NCBI GenBank assembly: GCA_004078665.1
Contig: SCFO01000003.1
Span: 124,001 to 188,000, forward strand
DNA length: 64,000 nt
Reading direction: 5' to 3'
Source of the DNA: Halobacillus fulvus
GTDB lineage: Bacteria > Bacillota > Bacilli > Bacillales > Halobacillaceae
Positions 32,762 to 40,644 of this stretch are shown in pieces. The notes beneath the pieces were generated by a model. It saw only the letters and a program-made list of their open reading frames with translations. It did no database searches and was not told the origin of the DNA. The position numbers were made by a program, and so were the translations under genes. Each line of letters begins with the position of its first letter. Positions within the stretch are counted from its first letter, which is position 1.

Positions 32762-33718
32762 GTGAGTAAAATTTTTGTCATCCATGAAAACAACGAATGG
32801 ACCGATCATTTAAAAGAAAGACTCGAACAACTGGAGTTGCCTTATGAACTGTGGCATTTAGACGAAGGAACGCTGGATTTAACAGAGGAGCCTCCTGAAG
32901 GGATTTTTTATAACCGGATCAGTGCTTCTTCCCATACGAGAGATCACCGGTATGCACCGGAATTTACCGAAGCCGTCCTCGCCTGGCTCGAGCGCCATGG
33001 GCGGACCGTTGTGAACGGAAGTCGAGCGCTCCGTCTTGAGGTCAGTAAGGTAAACCAGTATATGGCTTTAAACGCTGCTGGTATTGAAACGCCTCAAACG
33101 ATAGCAGCCGTCGGTCAGAAACAGATTCTTGAAGCGGCGAATCGCCTGGACAAATCTTCATTCATTACAAAGCATAACCGCGCGGGGAAAGGGCAGGGCG
33201 TTCAACTCTTCCATTCCAAAAAGGCTTTGGACGAATACGTAAACGGAGAGACATTTGAAGAGCCGGTGGATGGCGTGACCCTGATCCAGCAATACATCGA
33301 AGCGCCGGAGCCGTTCATCATCCGTCATGAATTCATTGGCGGGAAGTTTTTATATGGCGTGAAGGTCGATACATCAGAAGGGTTCGAGCTTTGCCCGGCC
33401 GATGCTTGTTCGATTGAAGATCTATATTGCCCGACCAACCAACAGGAAGAAAAACCGAAAGCTAAGTTCGAGATTTTGAAAGATTATCGTCCGGATTTCA
33501 TCGAACGCTATGAACACTTTCTTGCTGAAAATGACATTCAAGTAGCCGGAATTGAAGCGATTCAAGATTATGAAGGAAATGTCTATGCCTATGACGTCAA
33601 TACGAATACGAATTATAATTCAGATGCGGAAAACGTGGCGGGCCTATACGGTATGCTTGAACTAGCCAAGTATTTAGGGGCAAGATTGAAAGAAGAATAT
33701 GGTGTGAACGTTCGATGA
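32762..33718 (+). CDS. ATP-grasp ligase (RimK-like)
   Basis: A 318-residue ATP-grasp enzyme. An N-terminal region (KIFVIHENNEWTDHL) precedes the ATP-grasp domain, with FITKHNRAGKGQGV for the phosphate loop, VTLIQQYIEAPEPFIIRHEFIG for the adenine pocket and VYAYDVNTNTNYN for the metal site. Such proteins join a carboxylate to an amine or thiol, as in RimK. The substrate is not known. GTG 32762 is preferred because AAAGGGG lies 9 bases before it; ATG 32756 is only 3 bases from that site. The gene stands alone with a strong terminator. Confidence 0.87.
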   Translation: MSKIFVIHENNEWTDHLKERLEQLELPYELWHLDEGTLDLTEEPPEGIFYNRISASSHTRDHRYAPEFTEAVLAWLERHGRTVVNGSRALRLEVSKVNQYMALNAAGIETPQTIAAVGQKQILEAANRLDKSSFITKHNRAGKGQGVQLFHSKKALDEYVNGETFEEPVDGVTLIQQYIEAPEPFIIRHEFIGGKFLYGVKVDTSEGFELCPADACSIEDLYCPTNQQEEKPKAKFEILKDYRPDFIERYEHFLAENDIQVAGIEAIQDYEGNVYAYDVNTNTNYNSDAENVAGLYGMLELAKYLGARLKEEYGVNVR

Positions 33719-33726
33719 ACGCAAAA

Positions 33727-33752
33727 AAAAGATCCTGAACCCAGGATCTTTT
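33727..33752. terminator. Bidirectional rho-independent terminator
   Basis: A perfect 11-bp stem (AAAAGATCCTG with CAGGATCTTTT) and a 4-base loop, with A and T runs on both sides. It is shared by the convergent ATP-grasp and yutJ genes. Confidence 0.92.
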
Positions 33753-33754
33753 TT

Positions 33755-34813
33755 TTAGTGACGCTTACTCAGCCACAAAACGCCGGACTTAGCCAACCTC
33801 GGAAGAACACCAGTCATCGGCTTCTGCATCATGTTGCCGAAACCATCATTTTTCCCGAGTGAACCGAGTGCTCCTTTTAATTTTACATCTCCTGGTCGTT
33901 CAGGGACGCGGTCAGTCAAGATTGCCGTAAGCACCTCGGCTATTTTTTCTCCCTGCTGCTTGGCAAGCTGGGCGCTTGGAGAATATTCTGAAGAGGCGCA
34001 GTCACCGACGATGTATACGTTCTGATGGGTAGGGACTTGGTAAAAGTCATTGATGATGATCTTTTCCTGTCCATCCTTCTCAAAAGGAAGTTCCCGCACG
34101 AGGTAATTCGGTCTTACCCCAGCCGTCCATACCGTAACATCATTGATATAACACACGCCGTTGTTGCAGACGCCGTCTTTTTCAACATATTCGACATTGG
34201 CGTTATGAATGACTTGGACCTCATTCTTTTGGAACCAGTCTTCGACATAATTTTGGATTTTAGAGTCGAATGCTCTCAAGACCGTTTCGCCACGGTCCAA
34301 AAGGCGAATGTTCAAGTCCGGACGGCTTTCTCTCACTTCTGAAGCGACTTCGATTCCGGACAATCCTGCTCCGACAACCGTGACGTTTTTGTAAGCCCCG
34401 AGGTTCAGGATCGAATAGCCTGCACTTCTCGCCTTGCCGAAAGTTTGCACACTTTCCGTGAATTCGCGCGCTCCTTCAATTCCATGATAGTTGTCCTCAC
34501 AGCCTAGGCCGATGATCAAGTAATCGTAGGAAAGGCTCTCATGTAGGTTCTGAACGTGAATCTGTTCCTGTTCGACATCTATTTTTTCGATCTCTCCGTA
34601 TACATACTCCACCTGATCGTGTTCCGGAAAGTCGACACGTGCATGTCTGTCAGACTCTGTACCGGCCGCAATTGTGTAGAATTCTGTTTTTAATGAGTGG
34701 TAGGGGTTGCGGTCGACTACCGTAATCTGAACATCTGAGGGAGCATTTTCAAGCAACCCGTGCAGAATATTCACGCCACCGTATCCACCACCCAAAATTA
34801 CTACTCGTTTCAT
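33755..34813 (-). CDS. yutJ: NADH dehydrogenase-like flavoprotein YutJ
   Basis: A 352-residue two-dinucleotide-binding flavoprotein of the NDH-2 superfamily. FAD motif VILGGGYGGVNIL is at the N-terminus, NADH motif VVGAGLSGIEVASEV is central, and the ATG-like FAD motif VYIVGDCASS is late. The C-terminus (LGSLGKNDGFG, LPRLAKSGVLWLSK) matches Bacillus YutJ closely in sequence and length. It lacks the long C-terminal membrane anchor of true NDH-2 enzymes. Its electron acceptor is unproven. The gene has its own promoter region, divergent from the 35046 gene. Confidence 0.88.
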   Translation of the reverse strand: MKRVVILGGGYGGVNILHGLLENAPSDVQITVVDRNPYHSLKTEFYTIAAGTESDRHARVDFPEHDQVEYVYGEIEKIDVEQEQIHVQNLHESLSYDYLIIGLGCEDNYHGIEGAREFTESVQTFGKARSAGYSILNLGAYKNVTVVGAGLSGIEVASEVRESRPDLNIRLLDRGETVLRAFDSKIQNYVEDWFQKNEVQVIHNANVEYVEKDGVCNNGVCYINDVTVWTAGVRPNYLVRELPFEKDGQEKIIINDFYQVPTHQNVYIVGDCASSEYSPSAQLAKQQGEKIAEVLTAILTDRVPERPGDVKLKGALGSLGKNDGFGNMMQKPMTGVLPRLAKSGVLWLSKRH

Positions 34814-35045
34814 GCTTCACACCACCTTCTTCAAAATCCATCATCGTTGTCCGATATTTGGTGTTCATAGGCGTTCATTCGAAAACGCTTTCTGTTTTCT
34901 TACAATTTTAAGCCTACCAAAAAACGACCGGGAAAACTACATGAAATGAGCATTTCTTCTTTAATCCTTCATAAAAGTTATAAAATGGAAAATAATGAAA
35001 CGTTACGAGAAGAGAATCGTATTCTTACAAAAGGAGGGAAATCGA

Positions 35046-35705
35046 GTGAATCAAAATAAGTTTGTTCTGCTAGATGTCATTTGCTATATCATTTTTCCTC
35101 TGGTCGTCTGGCATATGTTGCGCGATGATTTGGGAGACTATTACGCAATGCTTTTAACGACCGTACCAGGGATTGTTTATACGATCTATCGTTTCTTTGC
35201 ACTGAAGAAATTGAATATTTTCGGTCTTTATATGATCACCACCCTCGTTATCGGTACACTGCTTGATGTGATGGCTGGTTCTGCTCTGCAAATGCTTTGG
35301 AACAGTGTCCTATTCGCCTACGTCATCGGAGCCTTCTTTTTACTGACGATGCTGATAAACAAGCCGATCACTCTATTCTTTGGTCTCGATTTTTCAGAAA
35401 TGCAAGGGTACGATAGGGCATTCAGTAAGCGTCTCTTTTATAAAAAGAAGATCCTGGTGTACTTCCATCTGCTTACCCTCGCATTTGCTCTTCAAGACAT
35501 CGCGCTAGCCGGTTTAAAAACATGGTTGATCATTGAATATGGTGTGGAAGCTTTTGATCAGGCGCTGATTCTTCGGCAGGTAATCAATTGGGGGCTAACC
35601 GTTGTGATTGTCGCGGGATTCTTTTATATAGGGAACATCATCAATCAATCGCCGCAATTGATCGAGCAGGTAGAAGAGGAGATGAAGGCAGAGAAACAGG
35701 CGTGA
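35046..35705 (+). CDS. VC0807-like integral membrane protein
   Basis: A 219-residue protein with six or so helices: IICYIIFPLVVW-like start, MLLTTVPGIVYTIYRFF, LYMITTLVIGTLLDVMAG and two later pairs. A cytoplasmic loop with RAFSKRLFYKKK and an acidic C-terminus (EQVEEEMKAEKQA) are also seen. It resembles the VC0807 family of unknown function. GTG 35046 has AAGGAGG 8 bases upstream; ATG 34995 would add 17 basic residues without a ribosome site. Confidence 0.65.
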   Translation: MNQNKFVLLDVICYIIFPLVVWHMLRDDLGDYYAMLLTTVPGIVYTIYRFFALKKLNIFGLYMITTLVIGTLLDVMAGSALQMLWNSVLFAYVIGAFFLLTMLINKPITLFFGLDFSEMQGYDRAFSKRLFYKKKILVYFHLLTLAFALQDIALAGLKTWLIIEYGVEAFDQALILRQVINWGLTVVIVAGFFYIGNIINQSPQLIEQVEEEMKAEKQA

Positions 35706-35782
35706 AGTATCTCCTCTTTGTTCAAGCAAGAATCCGTGGTAAAGTGAACCCATAAAAACAGCATGGAAAGTAGGCTAGGATA

Positions 35783-36850
35783 ATGCAGGACATCTACAGT
35801 GATATTCTTCAGTTCAGAGGTACCCATTATGATTTCGGATATGAGCAAGGGGTAAGGTTGAGAGATTCGTTTACCTTACATAATCGAGAAAAACAGTGGA
35901 AGGTCAGAATCCCTCGTTTTACAGTGGAAGAACAGGAAGTGAAGGAAGCGATCACCCGTTTTGCCCCGGGAGTCTGGGATGAGCTACAAGGTCTGAGAGA
36001 CGCTCTGGATTGGCCGATGGAGCGGGTGATGATGGAATTCGGAGGCTACCGGATCGACTATAAACGTTCCGGCTGTTCGATCATGACAGGAGACGGTTAC
36101 CTGATCCGAAACTATGATTATATGCCGAAAACCTATGAAGGTAGATACAGCCTTTTTCAACCGACGGATCAAGGCTATGCGATCATTGGTCCGACCCAGC
36201 GGATTACCGGAAGAATGGACGGGATGAATGAGAAAGGGCTAGTGATGGGGTACAACTTCATGCATCGAAAACGTCCGGGTGACGGATTCATTTGCTGCAT
36301 GATTGGTCGTATGATTCTTGAATCGTGTGCGAATGTAGAAGAGGCGGTCGACATGCTCAAAGAAATTCCTCATCGCCACTCCTTCAGTTATACGGTTTTT
36401 GACCCAACGGACCGGACGTATGTCGTCGAGGCCTCGCCACGAGGTGTCGAAGTACGGGAGTCCAATGTGTGTACAAACCACTTTGAAATTTTGACAAAAG
36501 AAAACCGTAACCACCTTGTCGATTCCATGAAGCGAATGGATGCCATCAACGGTCAGCGCGACTCCGTCAAGAGTGCTTACGATGCTTTTCGTCTCATGAA
36601 TGACACGGACAAGGGGGTTTTCTCTGATCTTTACAGCAACTGGGCAGGGACGATTCACACCTCTGGCTATTTACCAAAAGAAAAGAAAGCTTGGTTTGCA
36701 CTCGGCGGAGACCAGGAGCCGGTCGAATTCGATTTCACAACGTGGCTGGATGGAACAGAATTGACGGATCAGCGCATCACAGGAAAAGTGGATACGGATA
36801 TTCCGTTTGTCCATATGAAGGACGGGGCTTACTGGACAGGGAAGAAATAA
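35783..36850 (+). CDS. C45-type acyltransferase/linear amide hydrolase (Ntn fold)
   Basis: A 355-residue protein related to acyl-CoA:6-aminopenicillanate acyltransferase (peptidase C45). The Ntn nucleophile is Cys98 in KRSGCSIM; in active members self-cleavage occurs before this Cys. RNYDYMP and GRMDGMNEKGLVMGYNFMH follow as in choloylglycine-hydrolase-like folds. Bacillus relatives may cleave amides such as N-acyl homoserine lactones or bile salts, but the substrate here is unknown. It is cytoplasmic, with no signal peptide. Confidence 0.85.
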   Translation: MQDIYSDILQFRGTHYDFGYEQGVRLRDSFTLHNREKQWKVRIPRFTVEEQEVKEAITRFAPGVWDELQGLRDALDWPMERVMMEFGGYRIDYKRSGCSIMTGDGYLIRNYDYMPKTYEGRYSLFQPTDQGYAIIGPTQRITGRMDGMNEKGLVMGYNFMHRKRPGDGFICCMIGRMILESCANVEEAVDMLKEIPHRHSFSYTVFDPTDRTYVVEASPRGVEVRESNVCTNHFEILTKENRNHLVDSMKRMDAINGQRDSVKSAYDAFRLMNDTDKGVFSDLYSNWAGTIHTSGYLPKEKKAWFALGGDQEPVEFDFTTWLDGTELTDQRITGKVDTDIPFVHMKDGAYWTGKK

Positions 36851-36917
36851 AGAAGCCGTCTTCTTTTCTTTCTGCCTGTGGTACACTACAGTTACATTCA
36901 CTTATATGGAGGCTGTC

Positions 36918-37697
36918 ATGGAAGATTTATTGAAAATGAAAGATAAAACGATTGTCATTATGGGCGTAGCGAATAAAAGGAGCTTGGCTTGGGGAGTAGC
37001 TGAATCCCTTCATCAGGCCGGAGCCAAGCTCGTCTTTACTTACCGTAAGGATCGTTCCCGTTCTAAGCTTGAGAAACTTCTCGAGGAAAACGAGATGAAG
37101 GCAGAGCACATCATTCAATGTGACGTCAACGATGACGACAGTATTCAAAACGCTTTTCAAGAAATACAGAAAAAAGCAGACGTGATCCACGGTGTCGTTC
37201 ATTCCGTCGCCTTCGCCCATGCGGAGGATTTGAAAGGCGAATTCCTGAATACATCCCGTGACGGATTCGCGTTCGCTCACGATACAAGCGCCTATTCATT
37301 GATTGCTGTGGCAAAAGCGAGCAAGCCTTTGATGAAAGAGGGCGGATCACTGATTGCGATGAGCTACCTTGGAGCTGAAAGAGTAGTGGAAGGCTATAAT
37401 GTGATGGGGGTCGCAAAAGCTTCTCTAGAAGCTTCAGTCCGTTACTTAGCATCTGATCTTGGAAAGGACAATATTCGCGTCAATGCGATTTCTGCCGGAG
37501 CGATTCGGACACTGGCAGCGAAAGGTGTTCCATCTTTTAATGAAATCCTTCATAAGATCGAAGACACGGCCCCGCTTCGTCGCAATGTGACGAAAGAAGA
37601 AGTGGGTGACATGACGCTCGCGATGATGAGTCATCTCTCAAGAGGCGTCACTGGTGAAATTGTTTATGTCGATTCCGGTTACAATATTATGGGATAA
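36918..37697 (+). CDS. fabI: Enoyl-[acyl-carrier-protein] reductase FabI
   Basis: A 259-residue short-chain dehydrogenase of the FabI group. The N-terminal nucleotide site is IVIMGVANKRSLAWGVAESL, the atypical GxxxxxSxxxG pattern of FabI. The active site is Tyr-x6-Lys in GYNVMGVAKASLEA. It reduces enoyl-ACP in the last step of each fatty-acid elongation cycle, using NAD(P)H, and is the target of triclosan-type inhibitors. ATG 36918 has TGGAGG 5 bases upstream. It is monocistronic and followed by a terminator. Confidence 0.94.
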   Translation: MEDLLKMKDKTIVIMGVANKRSLAWGVAESLHQAGAKLVFTYRKDRSRSKLEKLLEENEMKAEHIIQCDVNDDDSIQNAFQEIQKKADVIHGVVHSVAFAHAEDLKGEFLNTSRDGFAFAHDTSAYSLIAVAKASKPLMKEGGSLIAMSYLGAERVVEGYNVMGVAKASLEASVRYLASDLGKDNIRVNAISAGAIRTLAAKGVPSFNEILHKIEDTAPLRRNVTKEEVGDMTLAMMSHLSRGVTGEIVYVDSGYNIMG

Positions 37698-37706
37698 GGA
37701 TCAAGG

Positions 37707-37739
37707 AAGCTTCTCTTCATTGGAAGAGGAGCTTTTTTT
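37707..37739 (+). terminator. Rho-independent terminator of fabI
   Basis: AAGCTTCTCTTC (37707-37718) pairs with GAAGAGGAGCTT (37723-37734), a 12-bp stem with one mismatch, followed by T5-7. Confidence 0.88.
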
Positions 37740-37898
37740 GTTGAGTGTAATTAGAGAAGGGAAAATGGACTGTCTTTCCCAGGACGCCACGAATGTTTTC
37801 ATTATACCTCTTAAATCTGTAAACGTTTCATCTTTCATGAGTGGGGAATGTTAGATATAAGTAAAATTGCATAGGAAAATAGAATGGAGGAATATTGG

Positions 37899-39275
37899 AT
37901 GAGTAGACAGCAAACCATTATTAAAGAATCTTTGAAAGCTCTGATGGAAGATGAATCGTTTTTACCTGATTTACAGGCGCAGACAAGGGAGCAGGCGTTT
38001 AATTCCCTCGTATCTTTATTGTCGACCCCGAACCATATACATAAATCCTTTCTCCGGATTACGCTCGAAAACGGTACCATTGTGAGAATTCCAGCTTTCC
38101 GTGTCCAGCATAGCAACACAGTAGGACCTTATAAAGGCGGGATTCGTTTTCACCAGTCGGTCAATGAGGACGAAGTTTCCAACTTAGCCAAACTGATGAC
38201 GCTTAAGAATTCCCTTCATGAAATCCCGTTTGGAGGGGCGAAAGGTGGCGTCATCATCAATCCGAAAGAATATAGCATTAAAGAGCTGAACTTGATTTGT
38301 AAAAAATATGTCCAATATTTCCATGATGTCATAGGTCCGGACAAAGATATTCCGGCTCCTGATGTCGGTACAGGAGAGCGGGAAATGGACTGGATGATGG
38401 GCGAATATAAAACGACACACCCCGGCAAACAGTACCGTAACAGTTTTACAGGAAAGAGTATCGTCAACGGGGGGTCTCTTGGTCGCAGAGAAGCGACTGG
38501 AAAAGGGGTTTATTTTACGTATCGCTACATGATGCATAATTTCGTGAAAGAAAACAAAAAGTGGCTGAAAGATACGGAAAATCGTTTTGCTCATACAGCG
38601 CTTGACCATGTGGATGGTAAGACGAAGATAGCTGTGCAAGGGTTCGGGAACTTGGGATCAGTTGCCGCTCTCGAAGCCTATCAGTGCGACTATTTACAAA
38701 ATAAAGTCGTTGCCGTCAGTGATCATAACGTTATGCTCTACCATGAAGAGGGATTGGATATTCCAGCACTTATCAATTTTGCACAAGAACATGATGGAGA
38801 ATTGCCTACGTCTGAGGAACAGCTTCGCGACTATGATGTAAGAGCGGAGATAAAAGAAAGAGATGATTTGCTTGAGCTCGATGTCGACGTGCTGCTTCTC
38901 GCTGCTTTAGAAGATCAAATTCATGAAGACAATATGAAAGAAATCAAAGCGAAAATCATTATAGAAGGAGCGAATGGACCGATCACTGAAGAAGCAGATA
39001 AGGACCTTGCGGATAAAGGGGTCCTTATTATCCCTGATATTCTAGCTAATGCGGGTGGTGTGATTGTTTCTTATTATGAGTGGATACAGGGGAGAGAGAC
39101 GCAGTTTATGACAGAAGATGAAGTGTTTGACCGTCTTTTTGATAAGCTGAAGGAAACGATGGACACAATTTTGCCGCAGTTTTTCGGAGATCCTTTTCCA
39201 CTTAGACAAAATTGCTATATCCATTCGGTCATGAAACTCTCCACCATCATGTATCGCCAAGGAAAACTATACTAA
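37899..39275 (+). CDS. Glu/Leu/Phe/Val dehydrogenase family protein (glutamate dehydrogenase-like)
   Basis: A 458-residue amino-acid dehydrogenase. The substrate site shows GPYKGGIRFHQSV and the catalytic IPFGGAKGG; the NAD(P) site is KIAVQGFGNLGSVAA. It is about 30 residues longer than B. subtilis RocG/GudB. Most of the extra length is an insertion with KENKKWLKDTENRFAHTALDH between the two domains. It probably interconverts glutamate and 2-oxoglutarate, though another amino acid is possible. ATG 37899 has GGAGG 8 bases before it. It stands alone, followed by repeat copy C. Confidence 0.88.
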   Translation: MSRQQTIIKESLKALMEDESFLPDLQAQTREQAFNSLVSLLSTPNHIHKSFLRITLENGTIVRIPAFRVQHSNTVGPYKGGIRFHQSVNEDEVSNLAKLMTLKNSLHEIPFGGAKGGVIINPKEYSIKELNLICKKYVQYFHDVIGPDKDIPAPDVGTGEREMDWMMGEYKTTHPGKQYRNSFTGKSIVNGGSLGRREATGKGVYFTYRYMMHNFVKENKKWLKDTENRFAHTALDHVDGKTKIAVQGFGNLGSVAALEAYQCDYLQNKVVAVSDHNVMLYHEEGLDIPALINFAQEHDGELPTSEEQLRDYDVRAEIKERDDLLELDVDVLLLAALEDQIHEDNMKEIKAKIIIEGANGPITEEADKDLADKGVLIIPDILANAGGVIVSYYEWIQGRETQFMTEDEVFDRLFDKLKETMDTILPQFFGDPFPLRQNCYIHSVMKLSTIMYRQGKLY

Positions 39276-39329
39276 AACGCTTCGTCAAATCTTAGTGTTG
39301 TTCTTTGTATGTCAAAGTAAAAGTAAAAA

Positions 39330-39499
39330 GTTTCCGTTTTTCATATCAGATTTTGGAGTGCCGGAAAATAACTCGCTTTCCAAGGGCGGGCGCTGAGCTT
39401 CCTCGTCGCAAGCTCCTGCGGGATCTCAGCCTGCCCTTCTCCTCCCATAGGAGCCTCGTCATTTCCCAGCACTCCTTCCTGAAATAAATGAACGGAAAC
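39330..39499 (+). repeat. Structured intergenic repeat, copy C (full length)
   Basis: A 170-bp element with outer arms GTTTCCGTT (39330-39338) and AACGGAAAC (39491-39499), identical to copy A. The inner arms (GGAGTGC-CGGAAAAT and ATTTCCCAGCACTCC) pair with a few mismatches. The core blocks ACTCGCTTTCC, GGGCGGGCGCTGAGCTTCCT, GCTCCTGCGGGATCTCA and CTCCCATAGGAGCCTCG match copy A. It fills the gap between the convergent glutamate dehydrogenase-like and methyltransferase genes. Confidence 0.9.
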
Positions 39500-39575
39500 A
39501 TCGCGATAAGTAGTCTCGTTTGACCGTGCCGATCAATAGTTATTTTGCTATTTTAAGGATGGTTGAAAGGGTTCT

Positions 39576-39608
39576 AGATAGAGAGTTTCTATTAACGACT
39601 CTCTATCT
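39576..39608. terminator. Bidirectional terminator
   Basis: AGATAGAGAGT (39576-39586) and ACTCTCTATCT (39598-39608) form a perfect 11-bp stem, with T-rich sequence on the + side. It lies directly before the stop codon of the minus-strand methyltransferase gene. Confidence 0.75.
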
Positions 39609-40223
39609 TTATTTTTTATTAGGGGAGAGGATCAGCTTTCTCATGATTGATGACATCAAATAGTCTTGCTGGCCTACTTTCAAACCTGCGCAATCAATAT
39701 TATGTATCGTGCGCCTGTTAATATTAGCACCTATGATTCTTAGTCCCACAGGGTTTAACAAGTCCATCACTTTTCCTATGTATTCCGTGTCGCTTCTCAT
39801 ATGCTCTAGCATAATGATTCGGCCGGTGGGTTTTGTGACACGTCTTAATTCCTTGAATCCCTGTATGGGATCAGGAACGGAGCAGAAGACGCATGTTGAG
39901 ACGACCGTATCAAATGTATCATCCTCAAACTCAAGGTTCTCAATATCCATTTCATTTAATGTAAAATCCCTCGGCAATTGGTCTGCTTTTTCACGTGCTC
40001 TCTTTAACATGTTGGAACTGAAATCAATGCCGGTGACGCTTGTGCCTTCAGGGTAATACTTCAGGTTGGCACCCGTTCCGACTCCTACTTCTAAAACTTC
40101 CCCATATGCATGCTGAAGAAGGTCTTCTCTCCATTTTTCCCTAATCATATGATCCATCAGATCGAATACACCTGAAATTCGGTTGTACCGTTTTTTGATT
40201 TTTTCCGTTTGTTTGGAATCCAT
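39609..40223 (-). CDS. Class I SAM-dependent methyltransferase (UbiE/PmtA-like)
   Basis: A 204-residue methyltransferase with SAM motif I VLEVGVGTGANLKYY, motif II around NEMDIENLEFEDDTFDTVVSTCVFC and the post-motif VTKPTGRIIMLEHM. The N-terminus KKRYNRISGVFDLMDHMI is like that of UbiE/MenG and of bacterial phosphatidylethanolamine N-methyltransferases. B. subtilis UbiE-like relatives act on lipids or quinones, but the substrate here is not determined. No operon partner. Confidence 0.87.
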   Translation of the reverse strand: MDSKQTEKIKKRYNRISGVFDLMDHMIREKWREDLLQHAYGEVLEVGVGTGANLKYYPEGTSVTGIDFSSNMLKRAREKADQLPRDFTLNEMDIENLEFEDDTFDTVVSTCVFCSVPDPIQGFKELRRVTKPTGRIIMLEHMRSDTEYIGKVMDLLNPVGLRIIGANINRRTIHNIDCAGLKVGQQDYLMSSIMRKLILSPNKK

Positions 40224-40312
40224 ATCCGTACTCCTCGGTTTGATTTCATCCTCCGTTCATAATAGCTGAAAGGAGACGACAATCAAAAGTTTTGGTCGTT
40301 ATTCAGAAGATG

Positions 40313-40350
40313 AATAACCCTTGCACCTTTTAGAAAGGGCAAGGGTTATT
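40313..40350. terminator. Terminator overlapping the stop of a 47-aa gene
   Basis: AATAACCCTTGC (40313-40324) and GCAAGGGTTATT (40339-40350) form a perfect 12-bp stem. The right arm includes the stop codon of the 47-residue membrane peptide gene on the minus strand. Confidence 0.7.
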
Positions 40351-40489
40351 TCGGTTTCGGCAATTCTTCATTCGAATCAATGGACAGGTCAATGGTCGAA
40401 TCTTGCTTTCTCGCATCGTGATGGAGTTTTATGAAAAGCAAACTGAGCACTGGAACAGACATTAAAACAATGAAGAACTCGATCATCAT
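40346..40489 (-). CDS. Small single-helix membrane protein, 47 aa
   Basis: A 47-residue protein: one hydrophobic helix (IEFFIVLMSVPVLSLLFIKL) followed by a polar tail (HHDARKQDSTIDLSIDSNEE). AGGAGG lies 5 bases before ATG 40489, a strong reason to choose this start over a longer in-frame opening without a ribosome site. It has its own terminator. No family is recognised. Confidence 0.62.
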   Translation of the reverse strand: MMIEFFIVLMSVPVLSLLFIKLHHDARKQDSTIDLSIDSNEELPKPK

Positions 40490-40605
40490 GTTCTCCTCCT
40501 TATTTGTCTCTATTTTATACTTAGAAGCAAAATAAGTAAACGAATAACTGATTATTCTGAAAAATAAACAAGAAAAGTGTCGGGGATTTTGTAGGTCACC
40601 ATAAA

Positions 40606-40638
40606 AAAAGAACTCAGAGAAGCTCTCTGAGTTCTTTT
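40606..40638 (-). terminator. Rho-independent terminator of ppc
   Basis: A perfect 15-bp stem (AAAAGAACTCAGAGA with its complement) and a 3-base loop, followed by T on the minus strand. It lies immediately after the ppc stop codon. Confidence 0.92.
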
Positions 40639-40644
40639 GCTCCA

